Shown: positions 25,861 through 39,338, counted from the stretch's first letter. The stretch: DNA of 64,000 nucleotides from Euonymus europaeus (GCA_963580455.1 OY756970.1:7688001-7752000); one strand, 5' to 3'. Made by a program: numbers and translations. The notes: generated by a model not told the origin, from the letters alone.

Positions 25861-28311
25861 TTGCTCGGTGTACACTTTTTATTGTTTTTCTATGTCAAAT
25901 TTTACGAGTATAAGCTTCCTATATTATTTCGATGCCAAAAGCCCAACATTTGATAACAAATGGACAAAATCGTTTAAAGCTCCTCCATAGAGTGAGTTGA
26001 GCAACTTCGGACTATCAAAGTTGCTCGGTGTACACTTTTTATTGTTCTTCTATGTCAAATTTTACGAGTATAAGCTTCCTAGATTATTTCGATGCCAAAA
26101 CCCCAACTTTCTATGACAAATGGACAAAACCGTTTAAAGCTCCCCCATAGAGTGGGTTGAGCAACTTCGGACTATCAAAGTTGCTCGGTGTACAATTTTT
26201 ATTGTTTTTCTATGTCAAATTTTACGAGTATAAGCTTCCTATATTATTTCGATGCCAAAACCCCAACTTTCTATGACAAATGGACAAAACCGTTTAAAGC
26301 TCCTCCATAGAGTGAGTTGAGCAACATCGGACTATCAAAGTTGCTCGGTCTACACTTTTTATTGTTCTTCTATGTGAAATTTTACGAGTATAAGCTTCCT
26401 AGATTATTTCGATGCCAAAACCCCAACTTTCTATGACAAATGGACAAAACCGTTCAAAGCTCCTCCATAGAGTGAGTTGAGCAACTTCGGACTATCAATG
26501 TTGCTCGTTGTACAACTTTTATTGTTCTTCTATGTCAAATTTCACGAGCATAAGCTTCCTAGATTATTTCGATGCCAAAACCCCAACTTTCTATGACAAA
26601 TGGACAAAACCGTTTAAGGCTCCTCCATAGAGTGAGTTGAGCAACTTCGGACTATCAAAGTTGCTCGGTGTACACTTTTTATTGTTCTTATATGTCAAAT
26701 TTTACGAGTATAAGCTTTTTAGATTATTTCGATGCCAAAACCCCAACTATCAATGACAAATGGACAAACCCGTTAAAACCTACTTCATCTTGAGAGTTGA
26801 GCAATTCCGGACCATCAAAGTTGCTCCGTGTACACTTTTTATTGTTCTTCTATGTCAATTTTCACGAGCATAAGCTTCCTGGATTATTTCGATGCCAAAA
26901 CCACAACTTTCTATGACAAATTGACAAAACCGTTTAAAGCTCCGCCGTAGAGTGAGTTGAGCAACTTCGGACTATCAAAGTTGCTCGGTGTACACTTTTT
27001 ATTGTTCTTCTATGTCAAATTTTACGAGTATAAGCTTCCTATATTATTTCGATGCCAAAACCCCAACTTTCTATGACAAATGGACAAAACCGTTTAAAGC
27101 TCCTCCATAGAGTAAGTTGAGCAACTTCGGACTATCAAAGTTGAATGGTGTACACTTTTTATTCTTCTTCTATGTCAAATTTTACGAGTATAAGCTTCCT
27201 AGATTATTTCGATGCCAAAACCCCAACTTTCTATGACAAATGGACAAAACCGTTTAAAGCTCCTCCATAGAGTGAGTTGAGCAACTTCGGACTATCAAAG
27301 TTGCTCGGTGTACACTTTTTATTGTTTTTCTATGTCAAATTTTACGAGTATAAGCTTCCTATATTATTTCGATGCCAAAAGCCCAACATTTGATGACAAA
27401 TGGACAAAACCGTTTAAAGCTCCTCCATAGAGTGAGTTGAGCAACTTCGGACTATCAAAGTTGCTCGGTGTACACTTTTTATTGTTCTTCTATGTCAAAT
27501 TTTACGATTATAAGCTTCCTAGATTATTTCGATGCCAAAACCCCAACTTTCTATGACAAATGGACAAAACCGTTTAAAGCTCCCCCATAGAGTGGGTTGA
27601 GCAACTTCGGACTATCAAAGTTGCTCGGTGTACAATTTTTATTATTTTTCTATATCAAATTTTACGAGTATAAGCTTCCTATATTATTTCGATGCCAAAA
27701 CCCCAACTTTCTACGACAAATGGACAAAACCGTTTAAAGCTCCTCCATACAGTGAGTTGAGCAACTTCGGACTATCAAAGTTGCTCGGTGTACAATTTTT
27801 ATTGCTTTTCTATGTCAAATTTTACGAGTATAAGCTTCCTATATTATTTCGATGCCAAAACCCCAACTTTCTTTGACAAATGGACAAAACCGTTTAAAGC
27901 TCCTCCATACAGTGAGTTGAGCAACTTCGGACTATCAAAGTTGCTCGGTGTACACTTTTTATTGTTTTTCTATGTCAAATTTTACGAGTATAAGCTTCCT
28001 ATATTATTTCGTTGCCAAAACCCCAACCTTCTATGACAAATGGACAAAACCGTTTAAAGCTCCTCCATAGAGTGAGTTGAGCAACTTCGGACTATCAAAG
28101 TTGCTCCGTGTACACTTTTTATTGTTCTTCTATGTCAAATTTTATGTGTATAAGCTTCCTAGATTATTTCGATGCCAAAACCCCAACTTTCGATGACAAA
28201 TGGATAAAACCGTTTAAAGCTCCTCCATAAAGTGAGTTGAGCAACTTCGGACTATCAAAGTTGCTCGGTGTACACTTTTTACTGTTCTTCTATGTCGAAT
28301 TTTACGAGTAT

Positions 28312-28471
28312 AAGTTTCCTAGATCATTTCGATGCCAAAAACCCAACTATCAATGACAAATGGACAAAACCTTTAAAAGCTACTTCATAGTTAGAGTTGA
28401 GCGATTCCGGACCATCAAAGTTGCTCGGTGTACACTTTTTATTGTTCTTCTATGTCAAATTTCACGAGCAT
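28312..28471. repeat. Y-type monomer
   Basis: The markers are AAGTTTCCTAGATCATTTCG, AACTATCAATGAC, CCTTTAAAAGCTACTTC, AGTTAGAG and GCGATTCC. The T in AAGTTT removes the HindIII site. Y always directly precedes m21 and recurs near 31352, 32791, 34711, 35830, 37269 and 40145. It resembles X and m8 and probably derives from that branch. Confidence 0.85.
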
Positions 28472-28809
28472 AAGCTTCCTAGATTATTTCGATGCCAAAA
28501 CCCCAACTTTCAATGACAAATGGACAAAACCATTTAAAGCTCCCCTATAGAGTGAGTTGAGCAACTTCGGACTATCAAAGTTGTTCGGTGTAAACTTTTT
28601 ATTGTTCTTCTATGTCAAATTTTACGAGTATAAGCTTCCTAGATTATTTCGATGCCAAAACACCAACTTTCGATGACAGATGGACAAAACCATTTAAAGA
28701 TCCCCTATAGATTGAGTTGAGCAAATTCGGACTATCAAAGTTGTTCGGTGTAAACTTTTTATTGTTCTTCTATGTCAAATTTTACGAGTATAAGCTTCCT
28801 AGATTATTT

Positions 28810-31800
28810 CCATGAAGAAATCCCAAGTTTCGATGACAAATGGACAAAACCGTTTAAATCTCCTCTATAGAGTGAGTTGAGCAATTTCGGGCTATCAAAG
28901 TTGCTCGGTGTACACTTTTTATTGTTCTTCTATGTCAAATTTTACGAGTATAAGCTTCCTAGATTATTTCGATGCCAAAACCCCAACTTTCTATGACAAA
29001 TGGACAAAACCGTTCAAAGCTCCTCCATAGAGTGAGTTGAGCAACTTCGGACTATCAATGTTGCTCGGTGTACAACTTTTATTGTTCTTCTATGTCAAAT
29101 TTCACGAGCATAAGCTTCCTAGATTATGTCGATGCCAAAACCCCAACTTTCTATGACAAATGGACAAAACCGTTTAAAGCTCCTCCATAGAGTGAGTTGA
29201 GCAACTTCGGACTATCAAAGTTGCTCGGTGTACACTTTTTATTGTTCTTCTATGTCAAATTTTACGAGTATAAGCTTTTTAGATTATTTCGATGCCAAAA
29301 CCCCAACTATCAATGACAAATGGACAAACCCGTTAAAACCTACTTCATCTTGAGAGTTGAGCAATTCCGGACCATCAAAGTTGCTCGGTGTACACTTTTT
29401 ATTGTTCTTCTATGTCAATTTTCACGAGCATAAGCTTCCTGGATTATTTCGATGCCAAAACCACAACTTTCTATGACAAATTGACAAAACCGTTTAAAGC
29501 TCCGCCGTAGAGTGAGTTGAGAAACTTCGGACTATCAAAGTTGCTCGGTGTACACTTTTTATTGTTCTTCTATGTCAAATTTTACGAGTATAAGCTTCCT
29601 ATATTATTTCGATGCCAAAACCCCAACTTTCTATGACAAATGGACAAAACCGTTTAAAGCTCCTCCATAGAGTAAGTTGAGCAACTTCGGACTATCAAAG
29701 TTGAATGGTGTACACTTTTTATTGTTCTTCTATGTCAAATTTTACGAGTATAAGCTTTTTAGATTATTTCGATGCCAAAACCCCAACTATCAATGACAAA
29801 TGGACAAACCCGTTTAAAGCTACTTCATCTTGAGAGTTGAGCAATTCCGGACCATCAAAGTTGCTCCGTGTACACTTTTTATTGTTCTTCTATGTCAATT
29901 TTCACGAGCATAAGCTTCCTGGATTATTTCGATGCCAAAACCACAACTTTCTATGACAAATTGACAAAACCGTTTAAAGCTCCGCCGTAGAGTGAGTTGA
30001 GAAACTTCGGACTATCAAAGTTGCTCGGTGTACACTTTTTATTGTTCTTCTATGTCAAATTTTACGAGTATAAGCTTCCTATATTATTTCGATGCCAAAA
30101 CCCCAACTTTCTATGACAAATGGACAAAACCGTTTAAAGCTCCTCCATAGAGTAAGTTGAGCAACTTCGGACTATCAAAGTTGAATGGTGTACACTTTTT
30201 ATTGTTCTTCTATGTCAAATTTTACGAGTATAAGCTTCCTAGATTATTTCGATGCCAAAACCCCAACTTTCTATGACAAATGGACAAAACCGTTTAAAGC
30301 TCCTCCATAGAGTGAGTTGAGCAACTTCGGACTATCAAAGTTGCTCGGTGTACACTTTTTATTGTTTTTCTATGTCAAATTTTACGAGTATAAGCTTCCT
30401 ATATTATTTCGATGCCAAAAGCCCAACATTTGATGACAAATGGACAAAACCGTTTAAAGCTCCTCCATAGAGTGAGTTGAGCAACTTCGGACTATCAAAG
30501 TTGCTCGGTGTACACTTTTTATTGTTCTTCTATGTCAAATTTTACGAGTATAAGCTTCCTAGATTATTTCGATGCCAAAACCCCAACTTTCTATGACAAA
30601 TGGACAAAACCGTTTAAAGCTCCCCCATAGAGTGGGTTGAGCAACTTCGGACTATCAAAGTTGCTCGGTATACAATTTTTATTGTTTTTCTATGTCAAAT
30701 TTTACGAGTATAAGCTTCCTATATTATTTCGATGCCAAAACCCCAACTTTCTACGACAAATGGACAAAACCGTTTAAAGCTCCTCCATACAGTGAGTTGA
30801 GCAACTTCGGACTATCAAAGTTGCTCGGTGTACAATTTTTATTGTTTTTCTATGTCAAATTTTACGAGTATAAGCTTCCTATATTATTTCGATGCCAAAA
30901 CCCCAACTTTCTCTGACAAATTGACAAAACCGTTTAAAGCTCCTCCATACAGTGAGTTGAGCAACTTCGGACTATCAAAGTTGCTCGGTGTACACTATTT
31001 ATTGTTTTTCTATGTCAAATTTTACGAGTATAAGCTTCCTATATTATTTCGTTGCCAAAACCCCAACCTTCTATGACAAATGGACAAAACCGTTTAGAGC
31101 TCCTCCATAGAGTGAGTTGAGCAACTTCGGACTATCAAAGTTGCTCCGTGTACACTTTTTATTGTTCTTCTATGTCAAATTTTACGTGTATAAGCTTCCT
31201 AGATTATTTCGATGCCAAAACCCCAACTTTCGATGACAAATGGATAAAACCGTTTAAAGCTCCTCCATAAAGTGAGTTGAGCAACTTCGGACTATCAAAG
31301 TTGCTCGGTGTACACTTTTTACTGTTCTTCTATGTCGAATTTTACGAGTATAAGTTTCCTAGATCATTTCGATGCCAAAAACCCAACTATCAATGACAAA
31401 TGGACAAAACCTTTAAAAGCTACTTCATAGTTAGAGTTGAGCGATTCCGGACCATCAAAGTTGCTCGGTGTACACTTTTTATTGTTCTTCTATGTCAAAT
31501 TTCACGAGCATAAGCTTCCTAGATTATTTCGATGCCAAAACCCCAACTTTCAATGACAAATGGACAAAACCATTTAAAGCTCCCCTATAGAGTGAGTTGA
31601 GCAACTTCGGACTATCAAAGTTGTTCGGTGTAAACTTTTTATTGTTCTTCTATGTCAAATTTTACGAGCATAAGCTTCCTAGATTATTTCGATGCCAAAA
31701 CCCCAACTTTCGATGACAGATGGACAAAACCATTTAAAGATCCCCTATAGATTGAGTTGAGCAACTTCGGACTATCAAAGTAGTTCGGTGTAAACTTTTT

Positions 31801-31849
31801 ATTGTTCTTCTATGTCAAATTTTACGAGTATAAGCTTCCTAGATTATTT
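28810..31849. repeat. HOR unit 9, 19 monomers, m2 and m3 missing
   Basis: After m1 the next monomer is an m4-type (CGTTCAAAGC), so m2 and m3 are lost. The m8-m9-m10 trimer is doubled (29281-30240), which restores the total to 19. The unit then runs m11, m12, m13, the TAC trimer (30712-31191), a TACGTGTAT monomer, Y, m21 and m22. Confidence 0.87.
29281..30240. repeat. 480-bp trimer (m8-m9-m10) tandem duplication
   Basis: 29281-29760 and 29761-30240 share the private change GAGTTGAGAAACTTCGG (near 29512 and 29992), found elsewhere only once, near 60640. They differ at the end of m8 (CGTTAAAACC versus CGTTTAAAGC) and at GCTCGGTG versus GCTCCGTG. The duplication is recent but older than the perfect 960-bp one. 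Confidence 0.88.
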
Positions 31850-33288
31850 CCATGAAGAAATCCCAACTTTCGATGACAAATGGACAAAACCGTTTAAATC
31901 TCCTCTATAGAGTGAGTTGAGCAATTTCGGACTATCAAAGTTGCTTGGTGTACACTTTTTATTGTTCTTCTATGTCAAATTTTACGAGTATAAGCTTCCT
32001 AGATTATTTCGATACGAAAACCCAAACTTTCTATGAGAAATGGAAAAAACCGTTTAAAGCTCTTCCATAGAGCGAGTTGAGCAACTTCGGATTATCAAAG
32101 TTGCTCGGAGTACACTTTTTATTGTTCTTCTATGTCAAATTTTACGAGTATAAGCTTCCTAGATTATTTCTATGCCAAAACCCCAACTTTCGATGACAAA
32201 TGGACAAAACCGTTTAAAGCTCCTCTATAGAGTGAGTTGAGCAACTTCGGACTATCAAAGTTGCTCGGTGTACACTTTTTATTGTTCTTCTATGTCAAAT
32301 TTTACGAGTATAAGCTTCCTAGATTATTTCGATGCCAAAACCCCAACTTTCTATGACAAATGGACAAAACCGTTTGAAGCTCCTCCATAGAGTGAGTTGA
32401 GCAACTTCGGACTATCAAAGTTGCTCGGTGTACACTTTTTATTGTTCTTCTATGTCAAATTTCTCGAGCATAAGCTTCCTAGATTATTTCGATGCCAAAA
32501 CCCCAACTATCAATGACAAATGGACAAAACCGTTAAAAGCTACTTCATAGTGAGTGTTGAGCAATTCCGGACCATCAAAGTTGCTCGGTGTACACTTTTT
32601 ATTGTTCTATTATGTCAAATTTCACGAGCATAAGCTTCCTATATTATTTCGATGCCAAAATCCCAACTTTTTATGACAAATGGAAAAACCGTTTAAAGCT
32701 CCTCTATAGAGTGAATTGAGCAACTTCGGACTATTAAAGTTGCTCGGTGTACACTTTTTACTGTTCTTCTATGTCAAATTTTACGAGTATAGGTTTCCTA
32801 GATCATTTCGATGCCAAAAACCCAACTATCAATGACAAATGGACAAAACCTTTAAAAGCTACTTCATAGTTAGAGTTGAGCGATTCCGGACCATCAAAGT
32901 TGCTCGGTGTACACTTTTTATTGTTCTTCTATGTCAAATTTCACGAGCATAAGCTTCCTAGATTATTTCGATGCCAAAACCCCAACTTTCAATGACAAAT
33001 GGACAAAACCATTTAAAGCTCCCCTATAGAGTGAGTTGAGCAACTTCGGACTATCAAAGTTGTTCGGTGTAAACTTTTTATTGTTCTTCTATGTCAAATT
33101 TTACGAGTATAAGCTTCCTAGATTATTTCGATGCCAAAACCCCAACTTTCGATGACAGAAGGACAAAACCATTTAAAGCTCCCCTATAGATTGAGTTGAG
33201 CAACTTCGGACTATCAAAGTTGTTCGGTGTAAACTTTTTATTGTTCTTCTATGTCAAATTTTACGAGTATAAGCTTCCTAGATTATCT
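31850..33288. repeat. Shortened HOR unit, 9 monomers (1,439 bp)
   Basis: The order is m1, m2, m3, a CGTTTGAAGC monomer, an X-like monomer (TTTCTCGAGC with AGTGAGTGTTG), a 159-bp monomer (near 32632), Y, m21 and m22. This is the start of the transitional domain, where HOR units become much shorter than upstream. Confidence 0.87.
32632..32790. repeat. 159-bp monomer, CTTTTTATGAC lineage
   Basis: ATGGAAAAACCG near 32680 lacks one base compared with ATGGACAAAACCG. The same monomer, with CTTTTTATGAC and GTGAATTGAGC, recurs near 35671, 37110 and 39990, each time directly before Y. The shared deletion shows common descent. Confidence 0.85.
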
Positions 33289-35208
33289 CCATGCCGAAAC
33301 CCCAACTTTCGATGACAAATGGACAAACCCGTTTAAATCTCCTCTATAGAGTGAGTTGAGCAATTTCGGACTATCAAAGTTGCTTGGTGTACACTTTTTA
33401 TTGTTCTTCTATGTCAAATTTTACGAGTATAAGCTTCCTAGATTATTTCGATATGAAAACCCAAACTTTCTATGAGAAATGGAAAAAACCGTTTAAAGCT
33501 CTTCCATAGAGCGAGTTGAGCAACTTCGGATTATCAAAGTTGCTCGGTGTACACTTTTTATTGTTCTTCTATGTCAAATTTTACGAGTATAAGCTTCCTA
33601 GATTATTTCTATGCCAAAACCCCAACTTTCTTTGACAAATGGACAAAACCGTTTGAAGCTCCTCCATAGAGTGAGTTGAGCAACTTCGGACTATCAAAGT
33701 TGCTCGGTGTACACTTTTTATTGTTTTTCTATGTCAAATTTTACGAGTATAAGCTTCCTATATTATTTCGATGCCAAAAGCCCAACATTTGATGACAAAT
33801 GGACAAAACCGTTTAAAGCTCCTCCATAGAGTGAGTTGAGCAACTTCGGACTATCAAAGTTGCTCGGTGTACACTTTTTATTGTTCTTCTATGTCAAATT
33901 TCACGAGTATAAGCTTCCTAGATTATTTCGATGCCAAAACCCCAACTTTCTATGACAAATGGACAAAACCGTTTAAAGCTCCCCCATAGAGTGGGTTGAG
34001 CAACTTCGGACTATCAAAGTTGCTCGGTATACAATTTTTATTGTTTTTCTATGTCAAATTTTACGAGTATAAGCTTCCTATATTATTTCGATGCCAAAAC
34101 CCCAACTTTCTACGACAAATGGGCAAAACCGTTTAAAGCTCCTCCATACAGTGAGTTGAGCAACTTCGGACTATCAAAGTTGCTCGGTGTACAATTTTTA
34201 TTGTTTTTCTATGTCAAATTTTACGAGTATAAGCTTCCTATATTATTTCGATGCCAAAACCCCAACTTTCTTTGACAAATTGACAAAACCGTTTAAAGCT
34301 CCTCCATACAGTGAGTTGAGCAACTTCGGACTATCAAAGTTGCTCGGTGTACACTATTTATTGTTTTTCTATGTCAAATTTTACGAGTATAAGCTTCCTA
34401 TATTATTTCGTTGCCAAAACCCCAACCTTCTATGACAAATGGACAAAACCGTTTAAAGCTCCTCCATAGAGTGAGTTGAGCAACTTCGGACTATCAAAGT
34501 TGCTCCGTGTACACTTTTTATTGTTTTTCTATGTCAAATTTTACGTGTATAAGCTTCCTAGATTATTTCGATGCCAAAACCCCAACTTTCGATGACAAAT
34601 GGATAAAACCGTTTAAAGCTCCTCCATAAAGTGAGTTGAGCAACTTCGGACTATCAAAGTTGCTCGGTGTACACTTTTTACTGTTCTTCTATGTCGAATT
34701 TTACGAGTATAAGTTTCCTAGATCATTTCGATGCCAAAAACCCAACTATCAATGACAAATGGACAAAACCTTTAAAAGCTACTTCATAGTTAGAGTTGAG
34801 CGATTCCGGACCATCAAAGTTGCTCGGTGTACACTTTTTATTGTTCTTCTATGTCAAATTTCACGAGCATAAGCTTCCTAGATTATTTCGATGCCAAAAC
34901 CCCAACTTTCAATGACAAATGGACAAAACCATTTAAAGCTCCCCTATAGAGTGAGTTGAGCAACTTCGGACTATCAAAGTTGTTCGGTGTAAACTTTTTA
35001 TTGTTCTTCTATGTCAAATTTTACGAGTATAAGCTTCCTAGATTATTTCGATGCCAAAACCCCAACTTTCGATGACAGAAGGACAAAACCATTTAAAGCT
35101 CCCCTATAGATTGAGTTGAGCAACTTCGGACTATCAAAGTTGTTCGGTGTAAACTTTTTATTGTTCTTCTATGTCAAATTTTACGAGTATAAGCTTCCTA
35201 GATTATTT
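33289..35208. repeat. Shortened HOR unit, 12 monomers (1,920 bp)
   Basis: The opening m1 now reads CCATGCCGAAACCCC instead of CCATGAAGAAATCCC; this form is used from here to the end of the window. The order is m1, m2 (GATATGAAAACC), an m3-type monomer, m12, m13, 14a-14b-14c (34071-34550), a TACGTGTAT monomer, Y, m21 and m22. Confidence 0.87.
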
Positions 35209-36167
35209 CCATGCCGAAACCCCAACTTTCGATGACAAATGGACAAAACCGTTTAAATCTCCTCTATAGAGTGAGTTGAGCAATTTCGGACTATCAAAGT
35301 TGCTTGGTGTACACTTTTTATTGTTCTTCTATGTCAAATTTTACGAGTATAAGCTTCCTAGATTATTTCGATATGAAAACCCAAACTTTCTATGAGAAAT
35401 GGAAAAAACCGTTTAAAGCTCTTCCATAGAGCGAGTTGAGCAACTTCGGAGTATCAAAGTTGCTCGGTGTACACTTTTTATTGTTCTTCTATGTCAAATT
35501 TTACGAGTATAAGCTTCCTAGATTATTTCGATGCCAAAACCCCAACTTTCTATGACAAATGGACAAAACCGTTTAAAGCTCCTCCATACAGTGAGTTGAG
35601 CAACTTCGGACTATCAAAGTTGCTCGGCGTACACTATTTATTGTTCTTCTATATCAAATTTTACGAGTATAAACTTCCTAGATTATTTCGATGCCAAAAC
35701 CCCAACTTTTTATGACAAATGGGAAAACCGTTTAAAGCTCCTCTATAGAGTGAATTGAGCAACTTCGGACTATCAAAGTTGCTCGGTGTACACTTTTTAC
35801 TGTTCTTCTATGTCAAATTTTACGAGTATAAGTTTCCTAGATCATTTCGATGCCAAAAACCCAACTATCAATGACAAATGGACAAAACCTTTAAAAGCTA
35901 CTTCATAGTTAGAGTTGAGCGATTCCGGACCATCAAAGTTGCTCGGTGTACACTTTTTATTGTTCTTCTATGTCAAATTTCACGAGCATAAGCTTCCTAG
36001 ATTATTTCGATGCCAAAACCCCAACTTTCAATGACAAATGGACAAAACCATTTAAAGCTCCCCTATAGAGTGAGTTGAGCAACTTCGGACTATCAAAGTT
36101 GTTCGGTGTAAACTTTTTATTGTTCTTCTATGTCAAATTTTACGAGTATAAGCTTCCTAGATTATTT
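35209..36167. repeat. Minimal HOR unit, 6 monomers (959 bp)
   Basis: The order is m1, m2, a consensus-like copy with CCATACAG, the 159-bp CTTTTTATGAC monomer, Y and m21. The usual m22 is missing. This is the shortest m1-to-m1 interval in the window. Confidence 0.87.
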
Positions 36168-37926
36168 CCATGCCGAAACCCCAACTTTCGATGACAAATG
36201 GACAAAACCGTTTAAATCTCCTCTATAGAGTGAGTTGAGCAATTTCGGACTATCAAAGTTGCTTGGTGTACACTTTTTATTGTTCTTCTATGTCAAATTT
36301 TACGAGTATAAGCTTCCTAGATTATTTCGATATGAAAACCCAAACTTTCTATGAGAAATGGAAAAAACCGTTTAAAGCTCTTCCATAGAGCGAGTTGAGC
36401 AACTTCGGATTATCAAAGTTGCTCGGTGTACACTTTTTATTGTTCTTCTATGTCAAATTTTACGAGTATAAGCTTCCTAGATTATTTCTATGCCAAAACC
36501 CCAACTTTCTTTGACAAATGGACAAAACCGTTTAAAGCTCCTCCATACAGTGAGTTGAGCAACTTCGGACTATCAAAGTTGCTCGGTGTACACTTTTTAT
36601 TATTTTTCTATGTCAAATTTTACGAGTATAAGCTTCCTATATTATTTCGTTGCCAAAACCCCAACCTTCTATGACAAATGGACAAAACCGTTTAAAGCTC
36701 CTCCATAGAGTGAGTTGAGCAACTTCGGACTATCAAAGTTGCTCCGTGTACACTTTTTATTGTTCTTCCATGTCAAATTTTACGTGTATAAGCTTCCTAG
36801 ATTATTTCGATGCCAAAACCCCAACTTTCGATGACAAATGGACAAAACCGTTTAAAGCTCCTCTATAGAGTGAGTTGAGCAACTTCGGACTATCAAAGTT
36901 GCTCGGTGTACACTTTTTATTGTTCTTCTATGTCGAATTTTACGAGTATAACCTTCCTAGATTATTTCGATGCCAAAACCCCAACTTTCTATGACAAATG
37001 GACAAAACCGTTTAAAGCTCCTCCATAGAGTGAGTTGAGCAACTTCGGACTATCAAAGTTGCTCGGCGTACACTATTTATTGTTCTTCTATATCAAATTT
37101 TACGAGTATAAACTTCCTAGATTATTTCGATGCCAAAACCCCAACTTTTTATGACAAATGGGAAAACCGTTTAAAGCTCCTCTATAGAGTGAATTGAGCA
37201 ACTTCGGACTATCAAAGTTGCTCGGTGTACACTTTTTACTGTTCTTCTATGTCAAATTTTACGAGTATAAGTTTCCTAGATCATTTCGATGCCAAAAACC
37301 CAACTATCAATGACAAATGGACAAAACCTTTAAAAGCTACTTCATAGTTAGAGTTGAGCGATTCCGGACCATCAAAGTTGCTCGGTGTACACTTTTTATT
37401 GTTCTTCTATGTCAAATTTCACGAGCATAAGCTTCCTAGATTATTTCGATGCCAAAACCCCAACTTTCAAGGACAAATGGACAAAACCATTTAAAGCTCC
37501 CCTATAGAGTGAGTTGAGCAACTTCGGTCTATCAAAGTTGTTCGGTGTAAACTTTTTATTGTTCTTCTATGTCAAATTTTACGAGTATAAGCTTCCTAGA
37601 TTATTTCGATGCCAAAACCCCAACTTTCAAAGACAAATGGACAAAACCATTTAAAGCTCCCCTATAGAGTGAGTTGAGCAACTTCGGACTATCAAAGTTG
37701 TTCGGTTTAAACTTTTTATTGTTCTTCTATGTCAAATTTTATGAGTATAAGCTTCCTAGATTATTTCGATGCCAAAACCCCAACTTTCGATGACAGATGG
37801 ACAAAAACATTTAAAGCTCCCCTATAGATTGAGTTGAGCAACTTCAGACTATCAAAGTTGTTCGGTGTAAACTTTTTATTGTTCTTCTATGTCAAATTTT
37901 ACGAGTATAAGCTTCCTAGATTATTT
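36168..37926. repeat. HOR unit, 11 monomers (1,759 bp)
   Basis: The order is m1, m2, an m3/14b-like monomer, 14c, a TACGTGTAT monomer, a TATAACCTTCC monomer, the 159-bp monomer, Y, two m21 copies (near 37429 and 37589, with CAAGGACAAA and CAAAGACAAA) and m22. It holds the last TAC-type sequence; the GTTTTTC and GTACAATTTTT variants are not seen further right. Confidence 0.85.
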
Positions 37927-38388
37927 CCATGCCGAAACCCCAACTTTCGATGACAAATGGACAAAACCGTTTAAATCTCCTCTATAGAGTGAGTTGAGCA
38001 ATTTCGGACTATCAAAGTTGCTTGGTGTACACTTTTTATTGTTCTTCTATGTCAAATTTTACGAGTATAAGCTTCCTAGATTATTTCGATACGAAAACCC
38101 AAACTTTCTATGAGAAATGGAAAAAACCGTTTAAAGCTCTTCCATAGAGCGAGTTGAGCAACTTTGGATTATCAAAGTTGCTCGGTGTACACTTTTTATT
38201 GTTCTTCTATGTCAAATTTTACGAGTATAAGCTTCCTAGATTATTTCTATGCCAAAACCCCAACTTTCGATGACAAATGGACAAAACCGTTTAAAGCTCC
38301 TCTATAGAGTGAGTTGAGCAACTTCGGACTATCAAAGTTGCTCGGTGTACACTTTTTATTGTTCTTCTATGTCAAATTTTACGAGTAT

Positions 38389-38546
38389 AAGCTTCCTAGA
38401 TTATTTCGATGCCAAAACCCCAACTTTCTATGACAAATGGACAAAACCGTTTGAAGCTCCTCCATAGAGTGAGTTGAGCAACTTCGGACTATCAAAGTTG
38501 CTCGGTGTACACTTTATTGTTCTTCTATGTCAAATTTCTCGAGCAT
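38389..38546. repeat. 158-bp monomer
   Basis: GTACACTTTATTGTTC near 38508 lacks two T residues compared with GTACACTTTTTATTGTTC, a slippage-like loss in the T run. The same CGTTTGAAGC monomer type elsewhere (near 42560, 50390 and 52620) keeps the full length. Confidence 0.85.
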
Positions 38547-38699
38547 AAGCTTCCTAGATTATTTCGATGCCAAAACCCCAACTATCAATGACAAATGGAA
38601 AAAACCGTTAAAAGCTACTTCATAGTGAGTGTTGAGCAATTCCGGACCATCAAAGTTGCTCGGTGTACACTTTTTATTGTTCTATTATGTCAAATTTCA

Positions 38700-39338
38700 C
38701 GAGCATAAGCTTCCTAGATTATTTCGATGCCAAAACCCCAACTTTCTATGACAAATGGACAAAACCGTTTAAAGCTCATCCATAGAGTGAGTTGATCAAC
38801 TTCGGACTATCAAAATTGCTCGGTGTACACTTTTTATTGTTCTTCTATGTCAAATTTTACGAGTATAACCTTCCTAGATTATTTCGACGCCAAAACCCCA
38901 ACTTTCTATGACAAATGGACAAAACCGTTTAAAGCTCCTCCATAGAGTGAGTTGAGCAACTTCGGACTATCAAAGTTGAATGGTGTACACTTTTTATTGT
39001 TATCTATGTCAAATTTTACGAGTATAAGCTTCCTAGATTATTTCGATGCCAAAACCCCAACTTTCTATGACAAATGGACAAAACCGTTTAAAGCTCATCC
39101 ATAGAGTGAGTTGAGCAACTTCGGACTATCAAAATTGCTCGGTGTACACTTTTTATTGTTCTTCTATGTCAAATTTTACGAGTATAAGCTTCCTAGATTA
39201 TTTCGATGCCAAAACCCCAACTTTCTATGACAAATGGACAAAACCGTTTAAAGCTCCTCCATAGAGTGAGTTGAGCAACTTCGGACTATCAAAGTTGAAT
39301 GGTGTACACTTTTTATTGTTATCTATGTCAAATTTTAC
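38700..39338. repeat. 319-bp dimer, two tandem copies
   Basis: One monomer has GCTCATCCATAG and AAAATTGCTCGG (160 bp); the next has GTTGAATGG and GTTATCTATG (159 bp). GTTATCTA occurs at 38999 and 39318, 319 bp apart. The same doubled dimer recurs near 42850-43480 (GTTATCTA at 43156 and 43475), and further pairs occur near 50.8-51.3, 53.0-53.5, 56.7-57.2, 59.9-60.4 and 62.0-62.4 kb. Confidence 0.87.

Larger units (their letters stand above)
23210..28809. repeat. Compound HOR unit 8, 35 monomers (5,600 bp)
   Basis: One m1 marker opens the unit and the next follows 35 monomers later. The six-monomer block m6-m11 occurs three times (starting near 23992, 24952 and 26392). After the second block comes a single TAG trimer (25912-26391); after the third come m12, m13, the TAC trimer (27672-28151), a Y monomer, m21 and m22. 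The unit therefore holds both kinds of internal trimer. Confidence 0.88.
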
